Shown piece by piece: positions 1 through 13,094 of a stretch of 64,000 bases of DNA. The stretch is from NCBI GenBank assembly GCA_013397455.1, contig VYZB01000345.1, positions 880,087 through 944,086 of the forward strand, in the 5' to 3' direction. The notes beneath the pieces are model-generated. The model saw nothing but the letters and a program-made list of their open reading frames with translations, made no database searches and was not told where the DNA came from. Each line of letters opens with the position of its first letter. Positions within the stretch are counted from its first letter, which is position 1. This DNA is from Crotophaga sulcirostris. Its lineage: Eukaryota; Chordata; Aves; Cuculiformes; Crotophagidae. The translations under genes were made by a program, and so were the position numbers.

Positions 1-64
1 CCCAGAAATAATAATAGACCGACTCGGGGCGCGGGGGCAGCGGAGGAGGAGCCGCGGCGCTCAC

Positions 65-88
65 CTTGTTGATGCGTTTCAGCGCCAT
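65..88 (-). CDS. UBE2D3: UBE2D3 first coding exon (ubiquitin-conjugating enzyme E2 D3), partial
   Basis: Read on the minus strand, the ATG at 88-86 opens MALKRINK and is followed directly by a splice donor (AAG|GTGAGC, GT at 64-63). MALKRINK is the invariant N-terminus of the UBE2D (UbcH5) family, E2 enzymes that carry ubiquitin as a cysteine thioester and pass it to RING E3 ligases in cytosol and nucleus. The catalytic core lies in exons left of this window. The paralogues D1, D2 and D3 are hard to separate on eight residues; D3 is chosen because it neighbours CISD2 in the conserved vertebrate order. No acceptor site precedes the ATG, so this exon appears continuous with its 5' UTR and is probably a first exon. 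Positions 1-62 are the GC-rich start of intron 1. Confidence 0.88.
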
Positions 89-524
89 TGTGTGCGAACG
101 CCGCCGCCGCCGCCGGGCCCGTGTGTGCGCCGCGGTGACTCCGCGCTCCACTCGCGCGAGGGGGGGCCGGCAGGGAGGAGGAGGAGGAGGAGGAGGAAGG
201 CGGAGAGGGGGGAGGGGGCAGCTGCGCGTCTCCTTCCTGCGGAAGCAGCCGGGGGGGCGCCCGAGCGGAGCCCTGCCTGCCTGCGCCGGGCAGCTGCCGC
301 CGAGCGCTCCGCCCGCCGCTTCTCGTCACCGCCGCAAGCAGAGCAGCGCTGCGAGGGAAAACCGAGAGAAGGAGAAGGCGCCGCCCGCCCGAGAGAGAGG
401 AGAGCCCCGCGCTGCCGCTGCCTCAGGCCCACACACAGCGGGAAACGGAACAGCCGCGAGCGCTCCCCCCGGGCCGTGAGGGAGGGAGGAAACTTGGGGG
501 GGGCGCGCGCCGCCGGGCGGGCCG

Positions 525-536
525 TGCGCATGCGCA
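525..536. promoter_or_regulatory. NRF1 binding site
   Basis: TGCGCATGCGCA is a perfect 12-bp palindrome matching the NRF1 consensus YGCGCAYGCGCR. NRF1 sites typically lie within about 100 bp of start sites of housekeeping CpG-island genes, so a UBE2D3 start site near 450-550 is plausible. Confidence 0.7.
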
Positions 537-597
537 GTGTCCCGGAGCTGTCGAGTGGAGGCGTGGCCTCGCGATGACCGCGCCGGCGCGCGGGAAA

Positions 598-606
598 GGG
601 GCGGGG
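598..606 (+). promoter_or_regulatory. GC box (Sp1/KLF-type)
   Basis: GGGGCGGGG followed by CC is a canonical GC box about 65 bp from the NRF1 palindrome, in the centre of the CpG island. Confidence 0.5.
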
Positions 607-782
607 CCTGCCCGCAGCCGCCCCAGCGAGGGCCGCGCCCCGGAGGAGGCCGGGGTTCTGCTTCCCGCCGCACCCCCCCCCAACCCAGCAGCGCAGCCCG
701 GGGCTCCCGGGCACCTCCCTGGCTGCGGCGGCGACCGCCGCGGATGACAACTGCCGCTCCGCCCCGCCACCGCCCTCCCACG

Positions 783-792
783 AAATGGCGGC
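783..792 (+). promoter_or_regulatory. YY1 site (AAATGGCGGC), plus orientation
   Basis: AAATGGCGGC matches the extended YY1 consensus AANATGGCGGC. In promoters this motif tends to lie just downstream of the start site on the transcribed (sense) strand. Its plus orientation points away from UBE2D3 and hints at divergent initiation. Confidence 0.45.
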
Positions 793-1014
793 GGCGGCCG
801 GATCTACATCCGTGCGCTGACGCGGCGGCGCCGGATCCCTCCGCGCTGTAATGGCCGCGCCGGCTGCAGGACAGCGCCGGGGGTGTCACCGGGGAGGGGG
901 CGGTTTGCCCGCGGCCGGGCCTCGCCTGCTCCCGTGCTCGGTGCTTCCCGCTCCTCGGGGCCCCCCTCCTTCCCCCCATTCCGTCCGGGTGGCGGTGGCA
1001 GCGCGGCAAGGAGC

Positions 1015-1484
1015 GAGGCTCCAGCGTTCTCTTGGAGCGGGTCCAGAGGAGGCTGCGAAGGACGGAGCCCCTCTGCTGTGAGGGCGGGCTGAGGGAGCCG
1101 GGGGTGTCCAGCCTGGAGAGGAGGAGGCTCCGGGGAGACCTCACAGCGGCCTCCCAGTGCCTGAAGGGGCTGCAGGGAAGCTGGGGAGGGGCTGCTTACA
1201 AGGGCAAGGAGTGACAGGATGAGGGGGAAGGGCTTTAAATTGGAAGGGGGAAGATTTAGATCATCAGGAAGAAATCCCTCACGCTGAGGGCGGTGAGGCC
1301 CTGGCCCAGGGTGCCCAGGGGAGCTGTGGGTGTCCCCTCCCTGGGGGTGTCCAAGGCCAGGCTGGATGGGGCCTGGGGCAGCCTGGGCTGGTGGGAGGGG
1401 TCCCAGCCCATGGCAGGAGAGGTGGAACGGGATGATTTTTAAGGTCCCTTCCAACCCAAACCATTTTATGATTCTATGAAATAA
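1015..1484 (+). repeat. CR1 LINE 3' fragment
   Basis: This is a 5'-truncated CR1 retrotransposon in plus orientation. It shows the GTCCAGAGGAGG and GTCCAGCCTGGAGAGGAGGAGG blocks of the ORF2 C-terminus. The characteristic 3' end follows: CTGGATGGGGCCTGGG, then AGGTCCCTTCCAACCC and the terminal ATTCTATGAA. Minus-strand open frames across 804-1514 are antisense to it and not genes. Confidence 0.9.
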
Positions 1485-1489
1485 TGCCA

Positions 1490-4400
1490 ATGTTTCCACA
1501 GCCAGATCTGCCATGGGGCTTGGCAGAGTGAGCCTCCTCGCTGCCTGGATGGGAGAGCAGAAGCCCTACAGCAAAGGGGGTTGCACCCATTGCTGTGGTC
1601 CCCGGGAACAGAGCTAAAGGTTTCCTCTTGCCCGGCAGAGAAGCAGCAGCAGCCAGGAGCGTGGTCCTGGGTGCGAGAGCCACGGTGTGGAACTTTGCTG
1701 TAGTGGCGCATTGACATGTACAACTAAATGGCAGTGAGCATCCAATATAGAGCAAAACAGCACCAAAAGAAAAATACAGTAACAGACTGTCAGCGCAGGG
1801 ACAGCAAATAATATTTTAACTTGCAGTGATGCCTTCTGCAACACTTAGAGCTCCTTGGAGGGCGGTTGTTTTGTGCAGCCCTGGTCAACAATTTGTTCTC
1901 AGCCAGCTTCATTTTCCTCATAGTCATAAATTGTGTAGATTTATGCATCATTTGTATGTGCGGAAGGACTCCTACTCCATGTCCATGAAGTAACAAGCAG
2001 AGAAGGACTGCCAGACTGCCTTTCTGCTGTAATGAGGGGATATATTGTATTAATAAACATGGTATTTGCCACCCAAGGGATAGGGATCATAATTAGCTAA
2101 ATCCTTTGCATTGAACTAAGTTTGCATTCATTACAGTGCCTTCGTTGCACTACTGTGGAGCTTTCTTGCTATCTAGGATGCTAGTGTTTACTTGTCTGGA
2201 GAAGGCAAGGTATTCAGAAAACTTGATTGTGTAACAAAGTTTTCAGTATGAACCTTGAGAATTGGAGCCTCCTTATGTAGTCTTCATTTTCAGCTTGTTA
2301 TTTCAATTGTACCGAACAGCACATTCAGGAAGTGTAGCCCCAAACGAAATAGTTCTTATCATCTTAATCAAGAATATTGTTGAAGGACATCTTGCTGTTC
2401 CTTGCCTACTCTGGAGCACAGATGCTATTAACCTGCTCCAAATCACCAGTCTCTGCCTTCCTATCATAGGTACCTTCCTCTGCCTTGTAGATTGCTTACA
2501 AACTTCCTGAAATTTTACATGACTGATTGTAATCTCATGAGATTTAGGTACTTAACAGTATTCCAGTTCTACATGTTTAATTACTATTTGATATTAGTGA
2601 CCTCTAATATCAGCCTATATTAAGAGTTTTGATTTGGCTTGCAATTCACATTTTACTGTGTAATGAAAGGAATGAAGAACAGCACAAACATACTGTTGAC
2701 AGTGTGTAATTTTCCCTGCTTATTTAAGACAACAGGAACTGTTAATCTGGTAAATCGAGTTTTGTTTGTGTGCCTTTCAAAAGTTACCTGTTAAAATCAA
2801 TCTGTTAGCATTTGACCTCAAGTAGAATTTAAAATGTGTTGTGTAGCTCTTTTTTTACAGCCATTGCTCAGAAATGGGTTTGCATATTCTCTTTATCTGT
2901 TTGGACAAACACTTTATTACACTCACTGGTCATTTTTTAAAAAAACAAATACAGCAATTTAAATACCTTTAAATGCACTTAGGAAGAAGAATAAAAGAAT
3001 AAAAAATAATTACCTGTTTAGGACTGAAAAATAAGAGACATACTCACAGTTCTGTGGCCGTTCCTGCAAATCACAGGACACACTCCTGCTTGGAAAACAT
3101 TATACTTTTCACCCTCATCTCTTCTTCCTCAAATTGTGAGGTAAAAATCTTATATTTTCCCCTTGATGTTTGGAAATAAATAAACTCAAATACATTTTTT
3201 TTTTTATTTCAGTAGGAATACTCAGGCAAGCAAGGCCACGTAACCTTAATATATCAATGTGGCATACACAAAGAGTTTCTCACCTTCACCATGTGCAGCA
3301 GGTGCCCTATAATGCCACTTACACAGATACCTCATATGGAACATAAAATGCAAGAGGCACAGATGAAGGTTACTGAATATGGGTGTTGCAGCTCACTGTG
3401 GAACTACCCAGTTTATTTGGGTTTGCTTCATTTTAATTTGATTTTTGAGCTAATCCTCAAAAGTGTCTACAGAGAGGTCTAATTCTCATGCAGTAGTAGA
3501 GCAGTGTTAGATTTTTTGAGGTTTGTTACGCAACATAGCTCAGTAATGTGGCACGGTAATAAAGAGTTTGCACAAAAATACCGAGAACAGACCAGCTCAC
3601 TTGAACTCCATCTTTGAATTTTATTTGATTTTTCAAGTATGACATTCCAGAGCCCACTGCAGCCTCCTCCAAAGGCTGAATTTCCCAATCCATTTCAGCT
3701 GCTTTGCCATGGTGCAGCAGAGCAAGCATTAATGGATACTGCTTTGATATATTGTTATAGCACTTCCCCTCAGCATTGAGGGGACTTGAGGGAGAAGCAG
3801 CCCAGCCTTAGTTTAAAGGTTAGTGTAGCTTGCTTGCACATCAACGTCAGTTTTTCACTTCTGCTTGCGTGAGACCAGCCATTTTCACATTTTGAGCATG
3901 CTGTTCTACCTGTCTCCAAAAAGGGGGGAGCAACCTGGACGCCAAGTAGCATTCTTTACAGGATCCCTTGTATTATCGGAGAGAAAAAGGGGAAAACAAG
4001 GCAGCAAATATTTCAAAAAAGATCTTCCTTTTGAGGAAAGAAAAACAACCTACTTCAATAAAAGCAAGACATTCTTCTTATTAGTCCATCTGGTAGATCA
4101 TTGGTAGTTCCTGTTTGGAGGAGACAAAACAACAGCTTCTGCTGCTGAAAAACAAAGTGCTAAGAAGATGAACAATAACAACAACAGCTTCTCCCTGTTT
4201 GCATGTATTACTAGGCCTCAATTTTCTCTTTAGCATCCTGTTCAACCTGTTTTTCCTTTAATTATAATAAACCAAGCTTGCAGGCAAATCCCTCTTTAGT
4301 CTAAGCAAAACTCGCCTTATTGGGGACCCTTTTGATTCATTGGAGACCACAAAGAAAAAGATCACAGAGAAAGCTGATAAAATAAGACTGTTCCCTTTTT

Positions 4401-7400
4401 TTAACACAACAAATAAAAAAGGCTGAATTTGCCAACCCAAGTATCATGGAAGAAAAATAAGTTTGGAGGTGTCATTGGGTTCCTCCTGATCTGTGTTTTA
4501 AATAGCAAAGACACTCAGCCCTTCCTGTGCAGCTGGGGGCTTCTCCCCTTCAAGAAGGCCGGCAAGGTCATGGTACAGCCTTTGTGCTGTGTGCTCAGTT
4601 CCTTTGGCTGTTACATCTGGGACCATCATGTCTCCTCCTCTTAAGGAAAAAGAGGTAGCAAAGTGCTTTCACATCCGGAGTCCAGCCCAAGCTCAATGTG
4701 TTAGGCAGCAGTTTGCTTTCTAAGGAATATGAGACAAAAGGTAAGCTATTCCACAAATATTCCACCTTTCCAAGCTATCCCACAGATTTCCTTCGTATAG
4801 CAGAGCTTTTTGTCTCACTGCTAGGTCTTGGGGCCAAACACTGAATGCCTACATTAACACAAGTTGTTGCTGCTTTGTGTAGGGAGTTGTAAGATCTAAC
4901 ATTTAAGTCCACACATAAGTCCCAGTGAAAAGTTTCAGTGCTTTGCTGAATATCAGCATGCTACATTTCCATGGCTTGCACAAGATCATATGAGGTTCAC
5001 AGGAATATAAAATACTTCAGTAACTTACACCACGATCGACAGATCAAATCTCCCCACAAAATCTTCCAGTCTTCAGGATTATGATTAGCACTTCATTGTT
5101 TAGTGCTTTTTTAGCCTCCTACTGATAGCATAGTTTTATTTCAGTTAAAGAAGATTTTTCACTTCTCTTGAAGTCTTTACAGAAAATAAGAGCTATTTTA
5201 CAAGAAGAAAGTTTTGGCAACACAAAATGCATTATGTTATTTTCACAGACCTAACCAATGAAATCTCTGAAAATTGCTACAGGATATATTAATATTCATA
5301 CAGAATAATCATTTTTCCCCCAGCAAAACTATGGTTTCATCTAAATATAAAAGATATTTCTTTCAAGTGAGCAGCAGTTTGTGTCAACAAGAATGTTCAT
5401 TTTTTGTGCTGATTCAGACCTGTGGATATTGAAGCATGAAACTCAAATGAGTGTGTGCACGGCGTAATTATGATGCCAGTTTTAGAAAACAAAAAGTTTT
5501 TTTTTGTCATGCAGTTACTAACTAAACTCTGTTTTCTTCTTTCGTATGAATTCTTTACATTCCCGAATAAACACAGATAATATGAACATACATGTCTAAA
5601 TAGCATTTTAAAATAGGGGTGCGAGGGGCTGAGCGATTAGTCACAATTGCTAAAATAAGGTAACACCGGCCGAATTCAGCAGGTGAAACCCCTCTCTGGA
5701 GCAAATCAGAGTTCTAACAATTTCAGTAGGCCAGGGTACATCCACTGGAGATCTCTTCAAAAAGATGTTTAATGGTGACCTACTTTACCTCATCCCTTTG
5801 GAGGTGGTTGCTTTTCCTTGTTATACCTGTTTTTTTGACCCCTCAGGCTGCCTTCAGCCTACATGCTACGTCTGTAGGAGGTACCCTATTACTGAAAATG
5901 ACCAACCTCTTCCAGCGGTTTTCAGCAGCACTCCATTTGGCCTACTGTGTTTACTAAAGGAGACATCAAAGGACTCTGAAGTGCTTTCAAGATACGTCTA
6001 TTTTTTATTACTTTGACGTAATTGATTACTAGTCAGATTTGGACCAGCCTAATTCGGTTGCTCCTTCAACACTTGTTCCAGGATGCAAATGTTCTAAGCA
6101 AACCACAACCTTTGATGGTGCTGATACGTTTCACAGTCTCCCTAATACAGACAAGGCTGGTCAGACTTCACAATGTGCTGTGTTGATTGATTTGAAGTGT
6201 AGTCTTCCATTCACCTGGCTTGCTACATGCTAAGTACAATTTTCATTGTTTGATTAGAGTTACAGGGAACTAGTTACCCTGAGCTAATCAGGACATGGAT
6301 GGTGTACTTTATACCGAAGTATAAACCGCCTTTTATCCTGGGAGGTTTCCCCACAGAGATCAGCCAGCCAGTGCTTCCAGAAGACTTGGGGCATGGATCC
6401 TCTCTGAGTTAGGAGCTCTAGTACCATTGACTTCCCAAAAGGCCCACAGCAAATTACTTTTCTTGGTCATCCCCTCTCCTTCTGAGGCAGTCCTACTGGT
6501 GAATCATTCACATATTTGTAGCTGAATAAATATTACACCTCATCAGGTGGATTTTCTGTCACTCTTCATTTAGAGACTTTTTTTTCCTTGTAGCACATTC
6601 TCTTTTTTTATTCTCATTCTGTTTTATACAAAATAATACTATGTTTCCATGGGGAATTTATTACATAGCCTTGTAGTTTGCCATGTTTCAATTGTTTGAT
6701 GCTGTATTCACTTAATTTAAAATAATGACTTAAGAAAATAAGGAAGTCCACAGTAATACTTCAGGGTGTTTTTTGTTTGTTTTGTTTGTCTTTGAACTGA
6801 CAGGCGGCCACGTATTTAGACAGCGGATTTAACTGGCCAACTATCATGTGTTACTAAGAGTCATTTCGCTTTCCGTCTTTTTGAGCAACGTCATCTTTAA
6901 AGTTTTGGCTGATTTGTTCAGTTTTTGCTATGTCCCAGTTAAGAAAAAGATGTCAAAGAGCTTGCTTAGACCTCAAATATCCATGTAATTACAGCCAAAT
7001 GTAACTCTTAGTAGGAGGCAATATTATTCTTGTTTGCTGTCATATTGTAACTCAGGAAATATCGTTGATGACTCTAAATCACCAATGCTGCAATTAGCCA
7101 GTTATTACACTGTTCATCATTATGGTTAGGGGGATGGATCAGGGCAGTATTTCTGAAAGGGTGGGTTGTGACACACACAGTAGTCATGAAACATGGTCAG
7201 GTGTTGGCAAGTTGTTGCAAAGTTTGCAAATTATAAAGCAAAGGCCACCTACCTTCTGCACTCCTGGCAACTTATTCTTCAAGGTCAGGCATGCTTTTCA
7301 GCTTTTCAAGAACTAGTACACAGATTTGTCACTTTTACAAGCAATTGATGTTAATTCGTTTTTATAAAGATGAGAGCTGCAATTATTTTTTTGCTTTCAA

Positions 7401-10400
7401 TTAGTGGCCAGTCTCCTTAAAAAAAATACATTGAAAAACACTGACATAAGGAGTTGGTAGTGGGATTCAAGATACTAATTTTCTCAGTCATAGTGATTTA
7501 AAATCAAGTTAACAGGGAGAAAGATAATGTCTTAGCCCTTTCTGACTATTTGGTGGCCTATGTTAAATGATTTTATGACTTCTCTTTAGCTCCCATATTA
7601 GAAAAACAAACACTGCTGCAATTAGGCATGGAGGACTCAGGTACCTGGAGACTAAATGCTGCATTTACCCTTACACCATTCAGGATATTTGGCAGTATCA
7701 AGTCATATCAGATAGGCAATTTGAGGGACGATGTGCAGCATCCATTTCTTCTGTACCCATTTTCTGAATAATTATAACATATCTGTCCCTGAAGCTGTCA
7801 AAATAACTCATGTAAAAGTATATATAAAAAAAAGGGAATAAAAATAATTTAATACTCCTTGGGGAAGCAGTTTAAAACGTTCTCAAGCATCTTACTAAAT
7901 TAACTACAGACACCTGTGTCAAGACTAATTTTCTGCTCTAACAAAAGGGGGCACTAGGATCTTTCCTAGTTTCCAAAAGCACTCTCTTAGCATGTTCAAG
8001 ATGAATGCCTCTTAATTACCATGTATTTATTTTTCATTTAATTTTTACCCTTTATAGGCATTAGGCTTATATTTCCTGTAAAGTAAGTTTTGTAAACTTT
8101 GAGGTGACATGTTTATATCCTTCTGTTTGTATTAGTTTCTTTCTCTGATGATTCAAAGGGAAGAAAGAAACTGATTTAAAAAAAATGTATTTACAGACCT
8201 TACAGCTCCCTGATTTGCGATGAAGCACAGAATTTATGTAAAATTCTGCAATATCTTGAAAACTAAGCAAAGAAGTAACTTAAAAGTCTTCTAGGGAACT
8301 GCCAGCTACCTAGACCTGGAAGTGCACTGTGCTATTGCTGATCTACTGTCCTGAAGACCGGGAGTGCATTGAAAAAAACAGACAAGAAAAAGAATTAGTA
8401 GGATAGCCATAAAAGAGGCTGTAGTAGTCGTATTTACCTGCTGTAGTACTACTCCACGTCCTTGCCTTGGAATCAAGATAGCTACTTTTCCCCTGCTTTC
8501 ATCTCCATCTGTTATACATATATTTATTGCCCGAAATTGAAGAGGCACTGTGGTTTGTGTTTTGGTTTATTTGTTTCTTTTTATTCTTCTGAGATGACTG
8601 AGAAGGAGTATGGATTACAGTCAATGCCTCCTTGGAAGAGGGAGGCAGGCTCAGAAATCTCCACAGCGCTGTTGTTGCACAGCAGCCTGAGAAGGAATGA
8701 TAAACTGCTGTTTTACTGCAGTGTCAGTGGGCATCGTGACACAGGAAGGACTTGAGAGCAGAGTGCAGTCACATTGCAGAGATCACATCCTCGGCAGGGA
8801 AAGCTGGTAGTTTTTCCGTGCTATAATTAGCCACTGCCAACGAATGCACATTGCGTCACAGGAATTAGTCTTGTGGCATTCTATGAAGGAAATATCTTTC
8901 AGTGGCAGCTGCAGTGCCAAAGGAGTAAAGTACTAAGGGAAGAATTATACCCTTAGTTACCTGGTCCAGGAAAGTCTTCACTGCCAAAAGATCAATGCAG
9001 TTTAAAAGGAAATGTTGAGTGGTCCCCTGCTGGGAATATATTGACATATATGTAGCTTCTTTTCCCTGGAATTCCCATCATAAGAGAGCAGCTTCTAGTG
9101 TTTTGATAGTGGTTTTATTTCACGTCTGTTCATTTAGCAGTGTGTACTTCTCAGATTATACCAGCTTCGTCCTCTGTAGGTCCTTTAGCACCGGGGAGGA
9201 TGTCTCTGTTTTCCATCACTGCAGCTTCCTCCCAGAGGACCATTTGGGGATTTTGCAGCCTGGTTCGTGGTAACAAACCAGGCAGAACCCGCCCCAAATC
9301 AGTAATGTATCTTGTCTTTTATGAGCATATTAGTGAATCCCAAGGATACTTGTTCTGATTTGAGGAAAAGAGTTGCAGATTAGCAGCTCTCTAGAAGCCA
9401 ATAAAGTTCCAAACCAGTGCAAGTCTGTATGCGACCAGGGATCACATCAGCCTGGATCCTCATGAGCTTTACATGTCAGATCAGCTGCCTGATGTGGATG
9501 GAAAGATGGAATGATTCAGGTAATGGGTCAAAATTTAAAACTCATTGCAATATTATATTTATTGTGTACTCTCATGCATCATTAATGTTACTTGGCTTAT
9601 ATTAATTACAATAGTTTCATGTCACACAACTTGTTACTTTCTATGCTTTAAATAAAGACAGTTGAAATCAGTAACTTAGTGTAACTGAGTGGATATTCAG
9701 AGTTTCATCTTGCGCTATTTTTGCAAATGTTATAGTAGCTGTAGAAACCACTACTGTAGTCCAGTGCTAACCACTGCATAAAAAGACCATTCCAGCTTGG
9801 GAAAAAAAACATATAATGCAAGTAGAAGGTATCTGAACTTTATCTGGGGATAGCTTGGAAATTACCATTGAATACACCTGTTCTTTCTTGGGTTGAGGTT
9901 TTCTTCAAATTTGTTTCATACCTCGAACCCCTAACTCATGGGTAACATTTCCCACTCCCCAGCAGTAGTAGTCAGAAGAAGAAATTAAAATGTTAAACCT
10001 GTGGCTGAGAAATCAGAACGTATTAATTTAATTGAATAAACAAAACCGGTGTCTCCTTCTCTGTTCTCTCACACACAAAGTTGCCATGTTGGAACTTGAT
10101 CCAATTCTTAGAAATCTTACCATTTTTATTTACATTCCTGTTTTCGTTCTCTTCACGAATGAATTTGCTACAATCTGCAACAATAAATAGCATTCTAAAC
10201 CTCAGGGATTTTTAAAATTCAACAATAACACATGCCATTAGTAAGACACTGCAGTTATTGTACGTAAGCAATTACAATAGCACCTGCTTTCAAAACATAA
10301 TAGTTATATTGTAAAATTCTTGGACATTAGTTAGATTAGGAAGTAATATCATGCTAATTTAGAAGTAATATTACAATATGAAGATTATGCTATCACAAAT

Positions 10401-12430
10401 TTACCATATTGATTCAATTATAAATGTGATTTGTTTCCTTAACTAATTTTTCTGTCCAACACTTTGCCCACCACAGAATAGTAGATATTTCCAATAAAAA
10501 CCAACAGAAGCCACTTAAGGTGCCAAGTGAAAGCATAATAATCTCAGCTTTCTTCTACAGGCAATTAAGTATCTGGATGTAAAAATAAATGAAAACCTAA
10601 CCTGCATGCAGTGCAACAGCAACTTGCGTGCTATATTCATAAGCACAAAATACAGGAAAGTAACTTCATATATATGGCCCTATGGTTTATGTTTTTAAGC
10701 CAGTCTCCTTGTTTTTGGGGATTCAATTATTTAATAGTTGGATGTTGACAGTGCTGCATAACTAAGTGATGGAGACGCTGCATGAAATTAATCACAGTTC
10801 CTACAGCCCTTCTGGGGCGTAATGATTTTGTTTGCTTTTAGGGAAGTGGAAGAGAGAGAGATCCTTGCTACGGCAGGAACAGCAGCTAATCAAGCACCAC
10901 GGTGAAATGATTTGAATACAAAGGGAGAGATCTAGCTTCCTCCTAGACAGAGGCTTGTGTTTGTTGATTACAGAAGCCAGCTCTTGGGTGACAGGATAGC
11001 TTTCAGTTGACAACAGTACTTTTGCCTGCTGCAGAGATTATTCCAGGCACTCAGTACGGCAAATGACAATGCCAGTTCCAAGAAAATATTTTTAACAACA
11101 CGAGACATCCTGTTGATAGAAAAGCTCATCACCATGAAAGAGTGCTGAGCAAATTACTGTGCTACTTAGGCCTGGTTTAGAGATGGAAGGACTGTGTGTC
11201 TGCTACCTCAGAGCCTTTCATCTTTTATCCTTCCTGGTGTGTACTTAGTAAAATAAAATAAATAAACATAATTTATAAATTTTCTTTTCCCTTGCAAATC
11301 GTAGAGTTCTAGACACACCAGTAAGTATTATCTCATTTTACAGCTTAATTAAAGGCACAGGGAAATTAAGCAATTTTTGAAGGGTAACAAGAGGAGGAAC
11401 ACAACCAGCTTCTTTTCTCCTATGCTCAGTCTGTTGGACCAGGACCAACCAGATTGTGGATGCTGAAAGCAACTCTTACTTCTGCTGTGAGCTGGCCCAA
11501 TGCAGCTATATTGTAGTGATATTATGCTTTGCAGAATAAATTCTGCCAAACATGAACTGCATCTGCACCACAAACCTTTCTACCATTCTCATTAAAGCAT
11601 GCATAGTAGTAAGTTAATTGGACTGGTTCTCTCTTGGGCTGTGATTTGGGAATTCTGCGTAAAAGACTTGAGCTAGCACTACGTAAATCTCTTCATGGGG
11701 GTTCCATGCTCCATCTTATCTGTACTGTTCTTGCTAGATGAAAAATCCTAATGATAGAGGACACCTACTGCTGAAAGTAATAATCATATTTCAGTATCGG
11801 GTTCTGTTCAAGTATCTATGCTTGGGCTTTTTTGTTGTTATTTTTACTGCAGCGATTCCTATAAGTCCCAACTAATACCAGAGTTTCAGTGGGCAAATTC
11901 ACCATGAAACACAGAAACAGAGGCAATCTTTACTTTTTAACAGTTCACAAACTGAAGCTAAATATGCAAGAATGAATTGTTGCATATTACTCTCCCACAA
12001 AAAGCTAGAAAATTTTCCAGATACCCCACAGTACTGAGATTTGAGGCAAAGTTGAAAAGGATGCTGATAAAATCCTGAAGAAGCAAGCTGCCTGTAGAAT
12101 AAGAACGCCCACGTTGGGTGTTAAAGGTGAGTAACAGGAGGACGATGTCACACCTGCCCCCGTAAAACTCCTGATGTTGACTGATCTTAAGTTCTGACCT
12201 CGTTATGCAGTCCCTGAAGATGGACTACTGCATAAAATCCTGTTCTCTTCTGCAGGACTGAGCAAGCCTGCAGCTTTTTCCCTTTAAGTCAAACAGGAAG
12301 CCTGTGGCCAGGTTGGAGACTGATCACGCATCTCCTTGAGCCTCAGTTCAAACTGAATTTCCAAAGACCATCTTTTGCCTCCCCTTCAGTTAAGAATTCA
12401 TTCTTCATTTTCTTTATAGATTTTCCATAA
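1490..12430. other. Intergenic DNA between UBE2D3 and CISD2
   Basis: About 11 kb of mostly AT-rich DNA. I see no exon chain, RNA gene or recognisable repeat, apart from a weak tRNA-Lys primer-binding-site-like string at 12,108-12,123. Open frames here are under 100 codons and unrelated to known proteins. Distal 5' UTR exons of UBE2D3 or antisense noncoding RNAs could lie here but cannot be recognised from sequence alone. Confidence 0.5.
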
Positions 12431-12489
12431 TCTATGACTTCAGCCGATCGCATACCAAAACCACCCATGACTCATGTCAGCCGATACCT

Positions 12490-13094
12490 ACGCAGACAGG
12501 CGAAGAGTGTGGCGAGCAGGACCAGAGAAGTTATCGTCCCCCTCTACTCGGCACTGGTCAGGCCTCACCTTGAATACTACATACAGTTCTGGGCCCCTCA
12601 GTTTGGGAAAGATGTCAGGATACTGGAGAATGTCCAGAGGAGGGCAACAAAGATGGTGAAAGGGCTGGAGCACAAGCCCTACGAGGAGCGACTGAGGGAG
12701 CTGGGGCTGTTTAGCCTGGAGAAGAGGAGGCTCAGGGGTGACCTTATTGCTCTCTACAACTGCCTAAAAGGAGGTTGTAGTCAAGCGGGCGTTGGTCTCT
12801 TCTCTCAGGTGACCAGGGACAGAACTAGAGGACATGGACTCAGGCTTGGTCAGGGAAAGTTTAGGCTTGATATTAGGAAAAAATTCTTTACTGGAAGAGT
12901 GATTGGCCATTGGAATGTGCTGCCCAGGGAGGTGGTGGAGTCGCCGACCCTTGATGTGTTTAAGGGAAGACTGGATGAGGCACTCGGTGCCAGGGTTTAG
13001 ATGATGAGATGGTGTTAGTGTTGGCTTATAGGTTGGACTTGATGATCTCAGAGGTCTCTTCCAACCTGGTTATACTGTGTGTGATACTGTGATA
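12490..13094 (+). repeat. CR1 LINE 3' end with intact ORF2 C-terminus
   Basis: Plus-strand CR1 copy. An uninterrupted frame reaching the stop at 12,998-13,000 encodes the end of the CR1 ORF2 reverse-transcriptase protein. Typical blocks include [48 protein letters not shown] and [14 protein letters not shown]. The 3' UTR ends in TCTCTTCCAACCTGG and a TGTGATACTGTGATA tail. The first ATG (12,434) lies upstream of the recognisable CR1 part and is probably fortuitous. The endonuclease and catalytic RT core are missing, so it cannot be autonomous. Confidence 0.93.

Larger units (their letters stand above)
89..1000. promoter_or_regulatory. UBE2D3: CpG-island promoter of UBE2D3
   Basis: This stretch is extremely GC- and CpG-rich, with (GCC)n and (GGA)n tracts (about 101-115 and 173-198), in sharp contrast to the AT-rich DNA beyond 1.7 kb. 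It lies directly upstream of the UBE2D3 ATG and fits a broad housekeeping CpG-island promoter with 5' UTR. Motifs visible by eye are a perfect NRF1 palindrome, a GC box and a YY1 site, listed separately. Transcription start sites cannot be fixed from sequence alone. The long open frames through it come from the shortage of stop codons in GC-rich DNA. Confidence 0.75.

Noticed and set aside
66..1144. Several long open frames on both strands of the first kilobase
   Set aside because: Arg/Pro/Ala/Gly-rich translations of CpG-island DNA with few stop codons. Only the eight-residue UBE2D3 exon has family support.
804..1514. 236-codon minus-strand open frame
   Set aside because: Antisense to a plus-strand CR1 3' fragment; no homology to a gene.
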